A stretch of 64,000 nucleotides of DNA from assembly GCA_963797265.1 (NCBI GenBank), contig CAWCOY010000001.1, forward strand, positions 186,001-250,000, read 5' to 3'. The position numbers and the translations under genes were made by a program. Source of the stretch: DASUPK01 sp963797265 (GTDB lineage Bacteria > Actinomycetota > Thermoleophilia > Solirubrobacterales > 70-9). Below the pieces are notes generated by a model. The model searched no databases. It was not told the origin of the DNA and saw nothing but the letters and a program-made list of their open reading frames with translations. Shown piece by piece: positions 42,827 to 51,181 of this stretch. The stretch's first letter is position 1. Each line of letters starts with the position of its first letter.

Positions 42827-42848
42827 AGCGTACGTGATAGCGTACGCT
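42827..42848 (+). promoter_or_regulatory. Operator-like repeat AGCGTACG overlapping the Xre-cupin promoter
   Basis: AGCGTACGTG (42827-42836) and AGCGTACGCT (42839-42848) are repeated with a 12-base period, and the second copy is a perfect 10-base palindrome. They cover the probable -10 (TAGCGT or TACGCT) immediately before ATG 42854. This is a likely binding site for the encoded Xre regulator itself. Confidence 0.5.
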
Positions 42849-42853
42849 GCTCG

Positions 42854-43465
42854 ATGCCGACCAAGACTCAGCCGAAGCCGTCCGACGGTGTCGCGATGAC
42901 CATCGAAGGCACCGTCGGTGTCCGGGTCAAGAGCCTGCGTGAGGCGATGGACCTGTCGCTCCGGGACCTGGCCGAACGCAGCGGCGTCAGCGCTCCGATG
43001 CTCTCCCAGGTCGAGCGAGGCGACACCAGCCCGACACTGGCCGTCGCCCAGAAGATCGCCTCCGGGCTTGATCTCACGCTCTCGCAGCTTCTCCGTCTCG
43101 ACGAGGACAGGCACGTCGTGATCGTCCGAGCCGGCAAGGGACGGACGCGCCGGCGGCGCGGGCACAAGCTGGAGGAGCTCACCCCGCCGCTCCCCGGGCA
43201 GCGGGCCGACGTCTCGGTCCACACCCTGATGCCCGGCGCCGCAACCGGAGCGCCGGACGATCCGCCGGTTCACGAGCCGGGAAGCCGGGAGACGACCGTC
43301 GTCATCGAGGGGACCGCCGAGCTCTTCATCGACGGGCGGCGGCACGAGCTCCGCGAGGGTGACAGCGTCACCTTCGACGCAGACCTGCCGCACCATTTCG
43401 AGAACAATGGCGAGACCGACACCCGCCTGATCGCAGTCGTGGCGGCCGGGCTGAGGCGAGGCTAG
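42854..43465 (+). CDS. Xre-family transcriptional regulator with C-terminal cupin domain
   Basis: The 203-aa protein has an N-terminal HTH_3 domain (VRVKSLREAMDLSLRDLAER, SGVSAPMLSQVERGDTSPTL) and a C-terminal cupin domain (GSRETTVVIEGTAELFIDGR, VTFDADLPHHFEN) that probably binds a small ligand or metal. Regulators of this PuuR/SutR-like design usually control nearby metabolic genes. It ends 8 bases before leuC, so it is likely co-transcribed with leuCD-MT-leuB and could control that operon as well as itself. The ligand is unknown; a leucine-pathway intermediate would be a reasonable guess only. Confidence 0.85.
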   Translation: MPTKTQPKPSDGVAMTIEGTVGVRVKSLREAMDLSLRDLAERSGVSAPMLSQVERGDTSPTLAVAQKIASGLDLTLSQLLRLDEDRHVVIVRAGKGRTRRRRGHKLEELTPPLPGQRADVSVHTLMPGAATGAPDDPPVHEPGSRETTVVIEGTAELFIDGRRHELREGDSVTFDADLPHHFENNGETDTRLIAVVAAGLRRG

Positions 43466-43473
43466 GAGGACCG

Positions 43474-44859
43474 ATGGCGAAGAACCTCTTCGAGAAGATC
43501 TGGGAAGCCCACGAGGTCGACCGCGACCTGATCTACATCGACCTCCACCTCGTGCACGAGGTCACCTCGCCGCAGGCGTTCGACGGCCTCAGGCTCGCGA
43601 ACCGCAAGGTGCGGCGGCCCGACAAGACGCTGGCCACCGCCGACCACAACGTGCCCACCGACGGCACGCCGGCCGCTCGGCTGATCCAGGATTCTCTGTC
43701 GCGGGTGCAGGTCGAGGCCCTCGAGAGCAATTGCGAGGAGTTCGGGATCCCGCTCTATTCGCTCGGCTCCGACCGGCGCGGCATCGTCCACGTGATCGGC
43801 CCCGAGCTCGGCGTGACCCAGCCGGGGATGACGATCGTCTGCGGGGACTCCCACACCTCGACGCACGGCGCCTTCGGCGCTGTCGCCTTCGGCATCGGCA
43901 CCTCGGATGTCGAGCACGTGCTCGCCACCCAGTGCCTCGGGCAGCGCAAGCCGAAGACGATGCGGATCGACTACGCGGGCGAGCTCGGCTTCGGCGTTAC
44001 GGCCAAGGACCTGATCCTGGCGACGATCGGGCGCCTCGGCGTCGGCGGCATGCAGGGCCACGCCGTCGAGTACGCGGGCGAGGCGATCCGCGGGCTCTCG
44101 ATGGAGAACCGGATGACGATCTGCAACATGACCATCGAGGGCGGCGGGCGCGCCGGCATGATCGCTCCAGACGAGACGACCTTCGACTACATCCGGGCCA
44201 AGCCGGGGGCGCCCGAGGACTTCGACGCGGCGGTCGAGCGCTGGAGCGCGCTGCCGACCGACGAGGGCGCGAACTTCGACACGGAGGTGGAGATAAACGC
44301 GGCGGAGATCTCCCCGATGGTGACCTGGGGGACGACCCCCGGGATGGTCGTGCAGGTGACGGACGCGGTGCCGGACCCGGAGCGGATGGACGCCCCCGCC
44401 GATCGCGAGGCCGCCGAGCGGGCGCTCGCCTACATGGACCTGCGCCCAGGCACTCCCATAACCGAGATCCCGCTCGATCGCATCTTCATCGGCTCCTGCA
44501 CGAACTCTCGTATCACCGACCTCCGTGAGGCGGCCTCGCTCGTGGACGGCCGGAAGATCTCCTCGAGTCTGCGCGGGATGGTCGTCCCGGGCTCACAGCA
44601 GGTGAAGGCACGGGCCGAGGACGAGGGTCTCGATGACGTCTTCCGCTCGGCGGGCTTCGAGTGGCGCGAGTCGGGCTGCTCGGCCTGCCTCGGGATGAAC
44701 CCGGACATCCTCCAGCCGGGCGAGCGCTGCGCCTCTACCTCAAACCGGAACTTCGAAGGTCGCCAGGGCGCCGGCGGGCGCACCCATCTGGTCAGCCCGA
44801 AGATGGCCGCGGCCGCTGCGGTCGAGGGCCACTTCGTCGACATCAGGGAGTGGGACTAA
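43474..44859 (+). CDS. leuC: 3-Isopropylmalate dehydratase, large subunit
   Basis: LeuC is the Fe-S aconitase-family subunit that isomerises 2- to 3-isopropylmalate. The 461-aa protein shows the early LVHEVTSPQAFDGLRLANR, VCGDSHTSTHGAFGAVAFGI and the three cluster cysteines: one in FIGSCTNSRITDLREA and two in ESGCSACLGMNPD. The ribosome site AGGAGG at about 43466-43471 supports ATG 43474. It overlaps leuD by one base (TAATG). Confidence 0.96.
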   Translation: MAKNLFEKIWEAHEVDRDLIYIDLHLVHEVTSPQAFDGLRLANRKVRRPDKTLATADHNVPTDGTPAARLIQDSLSRVQVEALESNCEEFGIPLYSLGSDRRGIVHVIGPELGVTQPGMTIVCGDSHTSTHGAFGAVAFGIGTSDVEHVLATQCLGQRKPKTMRIDYAGELGFGVTAKDLILATIGRLGVGGMQGHAVEYAGEAIRGLSMENRMTICNMTIEGGGRAGMIAPDETTFDYIRAKPGAPEDFDAAVERWSALPTDEGANFDTEVEINAAEISPMVTWGTTPGMVVQVTDAVPDPERMDAPADREAAERALAYMDLRPGTPITEIPLDRIFIGSCTNSRITDLREAASLVDGRKISSSLRGMVVPGSQQVKARAEDEGLDDVFRSAGFEWRESGCSACLGMNPDILQPGERCASTSNRNFEGRQGAGGRTHLVSPKMAAAAAVEGHFVDIREWD

Positions 44860-45428
44860 TGCCCATGGACGGGATAGACGTGATCGAGGGCCACGTCGCC
44901 GTGCTGGACCGCAACGACGTGGACACCGACCAGATCATGCCCAAGCAGTTCCTGAAGCGGGTCGAGCGGACCGGCTACGGGGAGTTCCTCTTCTACGACT
45001 GGTTCCGCTCCGGCGAGATCGAGCTCGAGGCGCACCCAATCCTGGTCGCCGGCCGGAACTTCGGCTCGGGCTCGTCGCGTGAGCACGCCGTCTGGGGCCT
45101 GAAGGACTACGGCTTCGACGCGGTGATCGCCCCGTCTTTCTCCGACATCTTCTATTCGAACTGCACGAAGAACGGGCTGCTGCCGGTGATCCTGGACGAG
45201 GAGCACTGCCGGGCCGTCGCCGGGGCGGGTGAAGCCCGGATCGACCTCGACGATCAGACCGTCAACACGAAGGACGGCGTCTTTCGGTTCGAGATCGACG
45301 AGGACATCAAGCACCGCCTGCTGAACGGACTGGACGACGTGGCGATGACGCTCGAGCGTGCCGGCGCCATCGACGCATTCGAGGCGGCGGGCAAGGCGGA
45401 TACCGGTCCGGTGACCACCGCGCTGTGA
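44859..45428 (+). CDS. leuD: 3-Isopropylmalate dehydratase, small subunit
   Basis: LeuD completes the dehydratase with LeuC. The 189-aa protein begins MPMDGIDVIEGHVAVLDRND and has VDTDQIMPKQFLKRV, ILVAGRNFGSGSSREHAVWG and IFYSNCTKNGLLPV, as in the swivelling domain of the aconitase family. The start ATG overlaps the leuC stop. Its own stop overlaps the GTG of the following methyltransferase (GTGA), so the three are translated in series. Confidence 0.95.
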   Translation: MPMDGIDVIEGHVAVLDRNDVDTDQIMPKQFLKRVERTGYGEFLFYDWFRSGEIELEAHPILVAGRNFGSGSSREHAVWGLKDYGFDAVIAPSFSDIFYSNCTKNGLLPVILDEEHCRAVAGAGEARIDLDDQTVNTKDGVFRFEIDEDIKHRLLNGLDDVAMTLERAGAIDAFEAAGKADTGPVTTAL

Positions 45429-46204
45429 GCTCGGCTGGCCCAATGAACACGGGCCCACGCGAGTGGGACGCCCAGACCTACGACCGCGTCTCCGACCCCC
45501 AGTTCGAATGGGGCCTGGAGGTGCTCGACCGCCTGGAGCTGCGCGGCGACGAATACGTGATGGACGCCGGCTGCGGCTCCGGACGGGTCACGGGCGAGCT
45601 CCTGGAGAAACTGCCGGACGGCCGGGTGCTGTGCGTCGACGCCTCAGAGTCGATGATCGAAAAGGCCCGCGAGGCACTTGGCGATCGGGCCGACTACAAG
45701 GTTGCCGACCTCTCCGGATTGGAGATCGCCGAGCGGGTTGACGCGGTCTTCTCGACGGCGACCTTCCACTGGATCGCGGACCACGACCTGCTCTTCTCCC
45801 GGCTGTACGAAGCGCTCAAGCCGGGTCGGCAGCTGGTGGCGCAGTGCGGGGGAGCGGGGAATGTGGCCAAGCACGCACAGGCGATCGTCTCCGTCGCGAC
45901 CCGTCCCGAGTTCGTCGACCATTTCAAGGACATGACGGTCATGTGGAACTTCACGCCGCCGGACGAGACAGAGGAGCGGCTCCGGAACGCGGGCTTCGAC
46001 GAGGTGCGGTGCTGGCTAGAGGACAAGCCGGTCCAGCCGGCAGACCCCTACGCGTTCACGACCACCGTGACGATGGGCCCGCACCTCTCTCGGCTGCCCG
46101 AGGACCTGCGTCGCCCATTCGCGGAGGCGGTACTCGAGCTTGAGGACGATCCGCTGGTCCTCAACTACGTCCGCCTCAACATAGAAGCGCGTAAGCCCGA
46201 GTGA
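45425..46204 (+). CDS. Trans-aconitate methyltransferase-like SAM-dependent methyltransferase
   Basis: The 259-aa class I methyltransferase has the SAM motif VMDAGCGSGRVTGELLEKLP, the acidic VLCVDASESMIEKARE, and STATFHWIADHDLLFSRLYE, a phrase typical of Tam-type enzymes. The C-terminal part (PVQPADPYAFTTTVTMGPHL) also fits. Tam methylates trans-aconitate in bacteria, and the yeast enzyme Tmt1 also methylates 3-isopropylmalate (established knowledge). Here the gene overlaps both leuD and leuB by 4 bases (GTGA at each joint), which makes an isopropylmalate-related or aconitate-like substrate plausible. ATG 45443 is an alternative start. Confidence 0.8.
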   Translation: MSSAGPMNTGPREWDAQTYDRVSDPQFEWGLEVLDRLELRGDEYVMDAGCGSGRVTGELLEKLPDGRVLCVDASESMIEKAREALGDRADYKVADLSGLEIAERVDAVFSTATFHWIADHDLLFSRLYEALKPGRQLVAQCGGAGNVAKHAQAIVSVATRPEFVDHFKDMTVMWNFTPPDETEERLRNAGFDEVRCWLEDKPVQPADPYAFTTTVTMGPHLSRLPEDLRRPFAEAVLELEDDPLVLNYVRLNIEARKPE

Positions 46205-47256
46205 GCACGCCCGGCAACCGCATCGTCCTGCTGCCCGGCGACGGCATCGGCCCTGAGATCGGGGCCGCCGCGAGGACCGTCCTGGGGAAACTCGGCGAGT
46301 TCGAGATCACCGAGCACCTGATCGGCGGTGCCTCGATCGATGAGCACGGCCCGGCGCTGACGGACGAGGTGTTGGAGGCCTGCCGCGGATCCGACGCGGT
46401 GCTCCTCTGCGCCGTCGGCGGCCCCAAGTGGGACACGACCGATCCCGACAAGCCACGCCCCGAGCAGGGTCTGCTGGGCCTGCGCAAGGGCCTGGGCCTG
46501 TTCGCCAACATGCGCCCAGTCCGGCCGAGCGAGGCCTTGCTGGAGGCGAGTCCGCTGCGCCGGGAACGGATCGAGGGCACGGACCTGCTCGTCGTCCGCG
46601 AGCTCACCGGCGGCATCTACTTCGGCGACTCGGGGCGTGACGGCGACCGCGCCCACGACGACTGCGCCTACACGGTCGAGGAGATCGAGCGGATCGCCCG
46701 GGTGGCGTTCGAGGCCGCGGGCGAGCGCCGCGGAAAGCTGACCTCCGTTGACAAGGCCAACGTGCTCGAGACCTCGCGCCTCTGGCGCGAGACCGTCACG
46801 AGGCTCGCGCCCGAGTACGAGGAGATCGAGCTCGACCACCTGCTGGTCGACAACGCGGCGATGCAGCTGGTCTCCCGGCCTGCCGAGTTCGACGTGATCG
46901 TCACCGAGAACCTCTTCGGCGACATTCTCAGCGACGAGGCGGCGATGCTCACCGGGTCGCTGGGGATGCTGCCCTCGGCGAGCCTGGGGGAGGGCGGCCC
47001 CGGCCTGTACGAGCCGGTGCACGGCTCCGCGCCCGACATCGCCGGCACCGGCAAGGCCAATCCGCTCGCCACATTCCTCTCCGTGGGGATGATGCTCCGC
47101 TTCGGCCTGGGCATGCACGCCGAGGCCGATCGGCTCGAGGGCGCCGTCGACTCAGCGCTCAGCCAGGGGCTGCGCACGCCAGACCTGGCCGGGGGAGAGG
47201 GCACCCGCGAGATTGGTACCGAGGAGATGACCGAGGCCGTTCTCGCGGCCCTCTAG
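46201..47256 (+). CDS. leuB: 3-Isopropylmalate dehydrogenase
   Basis: LeuB oxidatively decarboxylates 3-isopropylmalate with NAD. The 351-aa protein starts NRIVLLPGDGIGPEIGAAAR and contains KGLGLFANMRPVRPSEALLE, VRELTGGIYFGDSGRDGDRA, VDKANVLETSRLWRE, the catalytic acidic segment VTENLFGDILSDEAAMLTGS and YEPVHGSAPDIAGTGKANPL. GTG 46201 overlaps the methyltransferase stop. It is the last leu gene of this operon; ilvE follows after 22 bases with its own -10 box. Confidence 0.96.
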   Translation: MSTPGNRIVLLPGDGIGPEIGAAARTVLGKLGEFEITEHLIGGASIDEHGPALTDEVLEACRGSDAVLLCAVGGPKWDTTDPDKPRPEQGLLGLRKGLGLFANMRPVRPSEALLEASPLRRERIEGTDLLVVRELTGGIYFGDSGRDGDRAHDDCAYTVEEIERIARVAFEAAGERRGKLTSVDKANVLETSRLWRETVTRLAPEYEEIELDHLLVDNAAMQLVSRPAEFDVIVTENLFGDILSDEAAMLTGSLGMLPSASLGEGGPGLYEPVHGSAPDIAGTGKANPLATFLSVGMMLRFGLGMHAEADRLEGAVDSALSQGLRTPDLAGGEGTREIGTEEMTEAVLAAL

Positions 47257-47278
47257 CATCGGGCATACTTGGCGCCTG

Positions 47279-48247
47279 GTGGAGACGGCTGAGTACATCT
47301 GGATGAACGGCGACTTCGTCCGCTGGGACGAGGCCAAGGTTCACGTGCTCAGTCACGGGCTCCACTACGGCAGCGGCGTCTTCGAGGGAGTCCGCTGCTA
47401 TGAGACGGAGCGCGGATCCGCGATCTTCCGGCACGATGAGCACCTGAATCGGCTGATTCGCTCGGCGGGTCTCTATGACATCCCGCTCGGCTACGAGCCC
47501 GAGGAGATCAGAGAGGCAACCAAGGAGCTGATCCGCCGCAACGGGCTGAAGAGCTGCTACATCCGGCCGATCGCCTTCAGGGGCTATGGCGAGATGGGCC
47601 TGTATGCCAAGAGCGCCCCGGTGGAGGTGGTGATCGCCGTTTGGCCCTGGGGTGCCTACCTCGGCGAGGAGGGCAAGAAGCACGGCGTCCGGGCCACGGT
47701 TTCCCCGTGGCGACGGATCTCCCCGGACAGCCTGATCCCGGCATCGAAGGCGTCAGGCCAGTACCTCAACTCGATCCTCGCCAAGAACGCCTCGGTCGAG
47801 GCCGGCTACGACGAGGCGATCTTGCTCGACCACCGCGGGATGGTCTGCGAGGGAACGGGGGAAAACATCTTCGTCATCCGCGACGGGGTCGTCCTAACCC
47901 CGCCCTTCGTCGCCTCGATCCTGGACGGTGTCAACCGCAAGTCGGTCATCCAGATCGCCCGTGACCTCGGCTACAAGGTCGAGGAGCGCGACATCGCGCG
48001 GTCGGAGCTCTACCTCGCTGACGAGGTCTTCCTGACCGGGACCGCCGCTGAACTGGTGCCGGTCAACGAGATCGACCACGCCGTCCTCGGGGAGCCCGGC
48101 GAGATCACGCGTGTGCTGCAGGCCAAGTTCGACGATGCCCTTCACGGGCGGGCCGAGGAGTATCTGGAATGGCTCGACTTCATCGAGGAGCCCTCCGCGC
48201 CGGCCGCTGACCGCGCTCCCGCCGGAGCGAAGGCCGAGGTTCAGTAA
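47279..48247 (+). CDS. ilvE: Branched-chain amino acid aminotransferase
   Basis: IlvE transfers the last amino group to make leucine, isoleucine and valine. The 322-aa fold-type IV PLP enzyme has YIWMNGDFVRWDEAKVHVLS, GLHYGSGVFEGVRCYETERG, the PLP lysine in PASKASGQYLNSILAKN, EAILLDHRGMVCEGTGENIF and LADEVFLTGTAAELVPVNEI. A CATACTT box at 47265-47271 lies about 8 bases before GTG 47279, suggesting a leaderless internal promoter after leuB. Confidence 0.95.
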   Translation: METAEYIWMNGDFVRWDEAKVHVLSHGLHYGSGVFEGVRCYETERGSAIFRHDEHLNRLIRSAGLYDIPLGYEPEEIREATKELIRRNGLKSCYIRPIAFRGYGEMGLYAKSAPVEVVIAVWPWGAYLGEEGKKHGVRATVSPWRRISPDSLIPASKASGQYLNSILAKNASVEAGYDEAILLDHRGMVCEGTGENIFVIRDGVVLTPPFVASILDGVNRKSVIQIARDLGYKVEERDIARSELYLADEVFLTGTAAELVPVNEIDHAVLGEPGEITRVLQAKFDDALHGRAEEYLEWLDFIEEPSAPAADRAPAGAKAEVQ

Positions 48248-48250
48248 ATT

Positions 48251-48361
48251 GGCCTCCTGATGCTGCACCGCTTCACAGGGCGAATTACCTAGGCCGCCTA
48301 GCGGCCATCCCACGTCCGCCCCCGGCGGCCCCCGGACGCGAAGCGGAGGAGGCCGCCGTTG
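48251..48361 (+). promoter_or_regulatory. Structured leader of cimA with a possible 10-codon leader ORF
   Basis: A short ORF ATG 48260 to TAG 48292 would encode MLHRFTGRIT. GGCCTCCT (48251-48258) can pair with AGGAGGCC (48347-48354), which contains the cimA ribosome site. GGCGGCC (48324-48330) can pair either with GGCCGCC at 48292-48298 or with GGCCGCC at 48351-48357. These alternatives resemble an attenuator that acts on ribosome access. The sequence is GC-rich, so chance pairings are likely enough to keep confidence modest. Confidence 0.4.
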
Positions 48362-49984
48362 ATGAAGCCTAGAAAGGCAGCGATGCGACAAATACTCCTC
48401 TACGACACGACTTTGCGCGACGGCATGCAGGGCCAGGGCATGTCCCTGTCCGCCCAGGAGAAGGTGCGCGTCGTTCGCAAGCTCGACGAGCTCGGCATCC
48501 ACTTCATCGAGGCAGGCTTCCCGGGATCGAATCCGAAGGAGCTGGAGCTGTTCGAGATGCTGGCCGAGACCGAGCTGCAGCAGGCCGCGGTCTGCGCCTT
48601 CGGCATGACGCGGCGCCGGGATACCGAGGCGGCGGAGGACGAGGCTCTGCGGCTTCTGGCGACGGGCTTCGCGCCGGTGGTGACGCTCGTCGGCAAGACC
48701 TGGGGCCTGCACCTGGAGAAGGTGACGAAGGTGAGTCGCGATCAGAACCTGGCGATGATCCGCGACTCGATCGAGTACCTGACGGACGCCGGCAAACGGG
48801 TGATCTATGACGCCGAACACTTCTTCGACGGCTATCGCGACGACTCCGCCTACGCGCTCGAGTGCGTCAAGGTGGCCGCCGACGCCGGGGCCGAGAACGT
48901 GACGCTCTGCGACACCAACGGCTCGAGTCTGCCGGCGCAGATCGCCGAGGCGACCAAGAACGTCGTCGGCGACCTCGACGTCGCGATCGGCATTCACACC
49001 CACAATGACCTCGAGTGCGCGGTGGCGAACTCACTGACCGCGGTGGAGCAGGAGGCAAGCCTCGTCCAGGGAACGATGAACGGGATCGGCGAGCGCACCG
49101 GCAACGCGAACCTCACCTCGATCCTCCCGGCCCTGCAGCTGAAGATGGGCTACGAGTGCGTGAGCGAGGACCGGCTTGCGCGGCTCACTGGCATCGCCCA
49201 TTTCATCGCCGAGCTGCTCAACATGACTCCGGAGCCGGACCAGCCCTTCGTCGGCCGCAGCGCCTTCGCCCACAAGGGCGGCATGCACGTCGCCGGGGTG
49301 AACGCCGACGCGCGGACCTTCGAGCACATGGACCCGGCTCAGGTCGGGAACGAGCGCGAGCTGGTGGTGTCCGAGCTCTCCGGCAAGGGGACGGTGCTGG
49401 GACGGGCCGAGCGCGCGGGCATCCCCCTGGACGATGAGCAGGCCGCAAAGGCGATACGGACGCTGAAGGAACGCGAGCACCGTGGCTATCACTACGAAGC
49501 GGCGGACGCCTCCTTCGAGCTGATGCTCCGCAAGGAGAGCGGCCGCTACGAACCGCTCTTCCGGCTGGAGGGCTTCCGGGTCCTCGTCGAGAAGCGAGAG
49601 GACGGCAAGGTGGTGACGGAGGCGACGATCAAGGTCTGGGTCGATGGCGAGCGGTACCTGCGGACCGCCGAGGGAAACGGCCCGGTGAACGCGCTCGACA
49701 GGGCCCTGCGCGCGGCGATCCTCGACCGCCACCCTCACCTGGCCGACATCGAGCTGACCAACTACAAGGTCCGGATCCAGGACGAGCATCACGGCACGGG
49801 GGCCGTCACGCGCGTGCTGCTCGACTCGTCTGACGGGGAGCGGGAATGGGGATCGATCGGGGTCTCGGAGAACATCATCGAGGCCTCGTGGGAGGCTCTG
49901 GTCGACTCGCTCGAGTACGCCTTCCAGCCACGCGAAGAGAGCACCTCGCCGAGTGAACGAACCGATCCCGCTCGCACGACCTGA
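48362..49984 (+). CDS. cimA: (R)-Citramalate synthase (isopropylmalate synthase family)
   Basis: CimA condenses pyruvate and acetyl-CoA to citramalate, giving 2-oxobutyrate for isoleucine without threonine deaminase. The protein (540 aa) contains ILLYDTTLRDGMQGQGMSLS, FIEAGFPGSNPKELELFEML, VGKTWGLHLEKVTKVSRDQN (a CimA-type phrase), IGIHTHNDLECAVANSLTAV and GRSAFAHKGGMHVAGV, and it has the C-terminal regulatory domain. It lacks the Leu-type HESGIHQDG phrase of the leuA product, supporting a different substrate. ATG 48362 has GGAGGAGG 10 bases upstream; ATG 48383 is the alternative. It overlaps the next gene by 32 bases. leuC/leuD/leuB may also serve this branch. Confidence 0.88.
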   Translation: MKPRKAAMRQILLYDTTLRDGMQGQGMSLSAQEKVRVVRKLDELGIHFIEAGFPGSNPKELELFEMLAETELQQAAVCAFGMTRRRDTEAAEDEALRLLATGFAPVVTLVGKTWGLHLEKVTKVSRDQNLAMIRDSIEYLTDAGKRVIYDAEHFFDGYRDDSAYALECVKVAADAGAENVTLCDTNGSSLPAQIAEATKNVVGDLDVAIGIHTHNDLECAVANSLTAVEQEASLVQGTMNGIGERTGNANLTSILPALQLKMGYECVSEDRLARLTGIAHFIAELLNMTPEPDQPFVGRSAFAHKGGMHVAGVNADARTFEHMDPAQVGNERELVVSELSGKGTVLGRAERAGIPLDDEQAAKAIRTLKEREHRGYHYEAADASFELMLRKESGRYEPLFRLEGFRVLVEKREDGKVVTEATIKVWVDGERYLRTAEGNGPVNALDRALRAAILDRHPHLADIELTNYKVRIQDEHHGTGAVTRVLLDSSDGEREWGSIGVSENIIEASWEALVDSLEYAFQPREESTSPSERTDPARTT

Positions 49985-51107
49985 GCTCGGCCCGCGCGAG
50001 GAAGAGCTGCTGCTGGAGGTGGTTCGCTCCGGCTCGCTCTCGCTGGGGCCGAAGCTGGACCAGTTCGAACACGACTTCTCCGACTGGATTGGCGGCAGCT
50101 GCTACGCCGTGGCCGTGTCGAGCGGGACCGCCGCGCTGCACCTCGGTGTCAGGGCCATGGGCTGGGGGGAGGGCGACGAGGTCGTCACCAGCCCCCTGAG
50201 CTTCGTCGCCTCGACGAACTGCCTGCTCTACGAGGGGGCCAAGCCGGTCTTCGCCGACATCGACCCGGTCACATTGACGCTGGATCCGGACCAGGCCGCT
50301 GCAGGGGTCGGAGAGAAGACCGCCGGTCTGCTTCCCGTCCACATCTTCGGGTACCCCGCCGATCTGCCGGCGTTCGGCAAGATCGCCACGGACCGCGGGT
50401 TGGGGATGCTTGAGGACGCCTGCCAGGCACTCGGCGCCGTCGATCGCACCGGGAAAAGGATTGGGATGGATGGGAACCTCGCGACGTTCGCCTTCTACGC
50501 CAACAAGCAGATGACCACCGGCGAGGGCGGGATCCTGGTCATTCCCGACCGCGAGGTCGCGGAGGCCGTGCGCAGCGAGCGCAACCAGGGCCGGACCCCT
50601 GATCTGGAACAGGTGGATCACGACCGGATCGGGTTCAACTACAGACTCACTGACTTGCACGCCGCGATCGGCATCGCCCAGCTCGAGCGCCTGGACGAGA
50701 TGCTGAACGCCCGCGAAAACGTGGCGGCGCTGTACCGCGAGCGGCTCACGCAGCTGGGCGCCGAGCCGGCCGGGGAGAACGAGAACCACGACATCGTCCT
50801 ACCGTGCGAGAACAACGGCGACGAGCGGCGCAGCTGGTTCGTCTTCGTGGTGCAGCTCCCGCAGGGCGCCGACCGCAAGGCGGTGATCGCTGCGCTCGCG
50901 AAGGGCGACATCGCCTCCAGGGCCTATCTGCCGTGCATCCACCTGCTGCCGCCCTACCGGGATCGCTTCGGCTTCAAAGGCGGTGAGTTCCCCGTCGCGG
51001 AGCGGATCTCCGAGAGCTCGCTCGCACTGCCGTTCTTCACCTCCATGACCGAGGGACAGGTGGATCGGGTCTGCACGGCGCTCGCCGAGGCACTCGGTAA
51101 GCAGTAG
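49953..51107 (+). CDS. DegT/DnrJ/EryC1/StrS-family aminotransferase
   Basis: These PLP enzymes transaminate keto-sugars for surface glycans and antibiotics. The 384-aa protein has IPLARPELGPREEELLLEVV, YAVAVSSGTAALHLGVRAMG, LPVHIFGYPADLPAFGKIAT, EDACQALGA, the PLP lysine in FAFYANKQMTTGEGGILVI, and FNYRLTDLHAAIGIAQLERL. GTG 49953 begins within the cimA coding sequence (32-base overlap), so it is likely translated from the same mRNA. No other sugar genes are nearby, so the sugar substrate is unknown. The roughly 75 bases after it hold a long-range GGCGGGC/GCCCGCC pairing but no clear terminator. Confidence 0.88.
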   Translation: MNEPIPLARPELGPREEELLLEVVRSGSLSLGPKLDQFEHDFSDWIGGSCYAVAVSSGTAALHLGVRAMGWGEGDEVVTSPLSFVASTNCLLYEGAKPVFADIDPVTLTLDPDQAAAGVGEKTAGLLPVHIFGYPADLPAFGKIATDRGLGMLEDACQALGAVDRTGKRIGMDGNLATFAFYANKQMTTGEGGILVIPDREVAEAVRSERNQGRTPDLEQVDHDRIGFNYRLTDLHAAIGIAQLERLDEMLNARENVAALYRERLTQLGAEPAGENENHDIVLPCENNGDERRSWFVFVVQLPQGADRKAVIAALAKGDIASRAYLPCIHLLPPYRDRFGFKGGEFPVAERISESSLALPFFTSMTEGQVDRVCTALAEALGKQ

Positions 51108-51181
51108 TCAGGCGGGCGGGCTACCTGCAGGGCGCAAGCGGTCCGACAGGAGCCAAAGTCGCCCGCCCTAGACTCCGGGTC

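Noticed and set aside
51108..51181. Terminator between the DegT gene and argH
   Set aside because: The GGCGGGC/GCCCGCC arms are about 45 bases apart and there is no T-tract, so a terminator cannot be supported.
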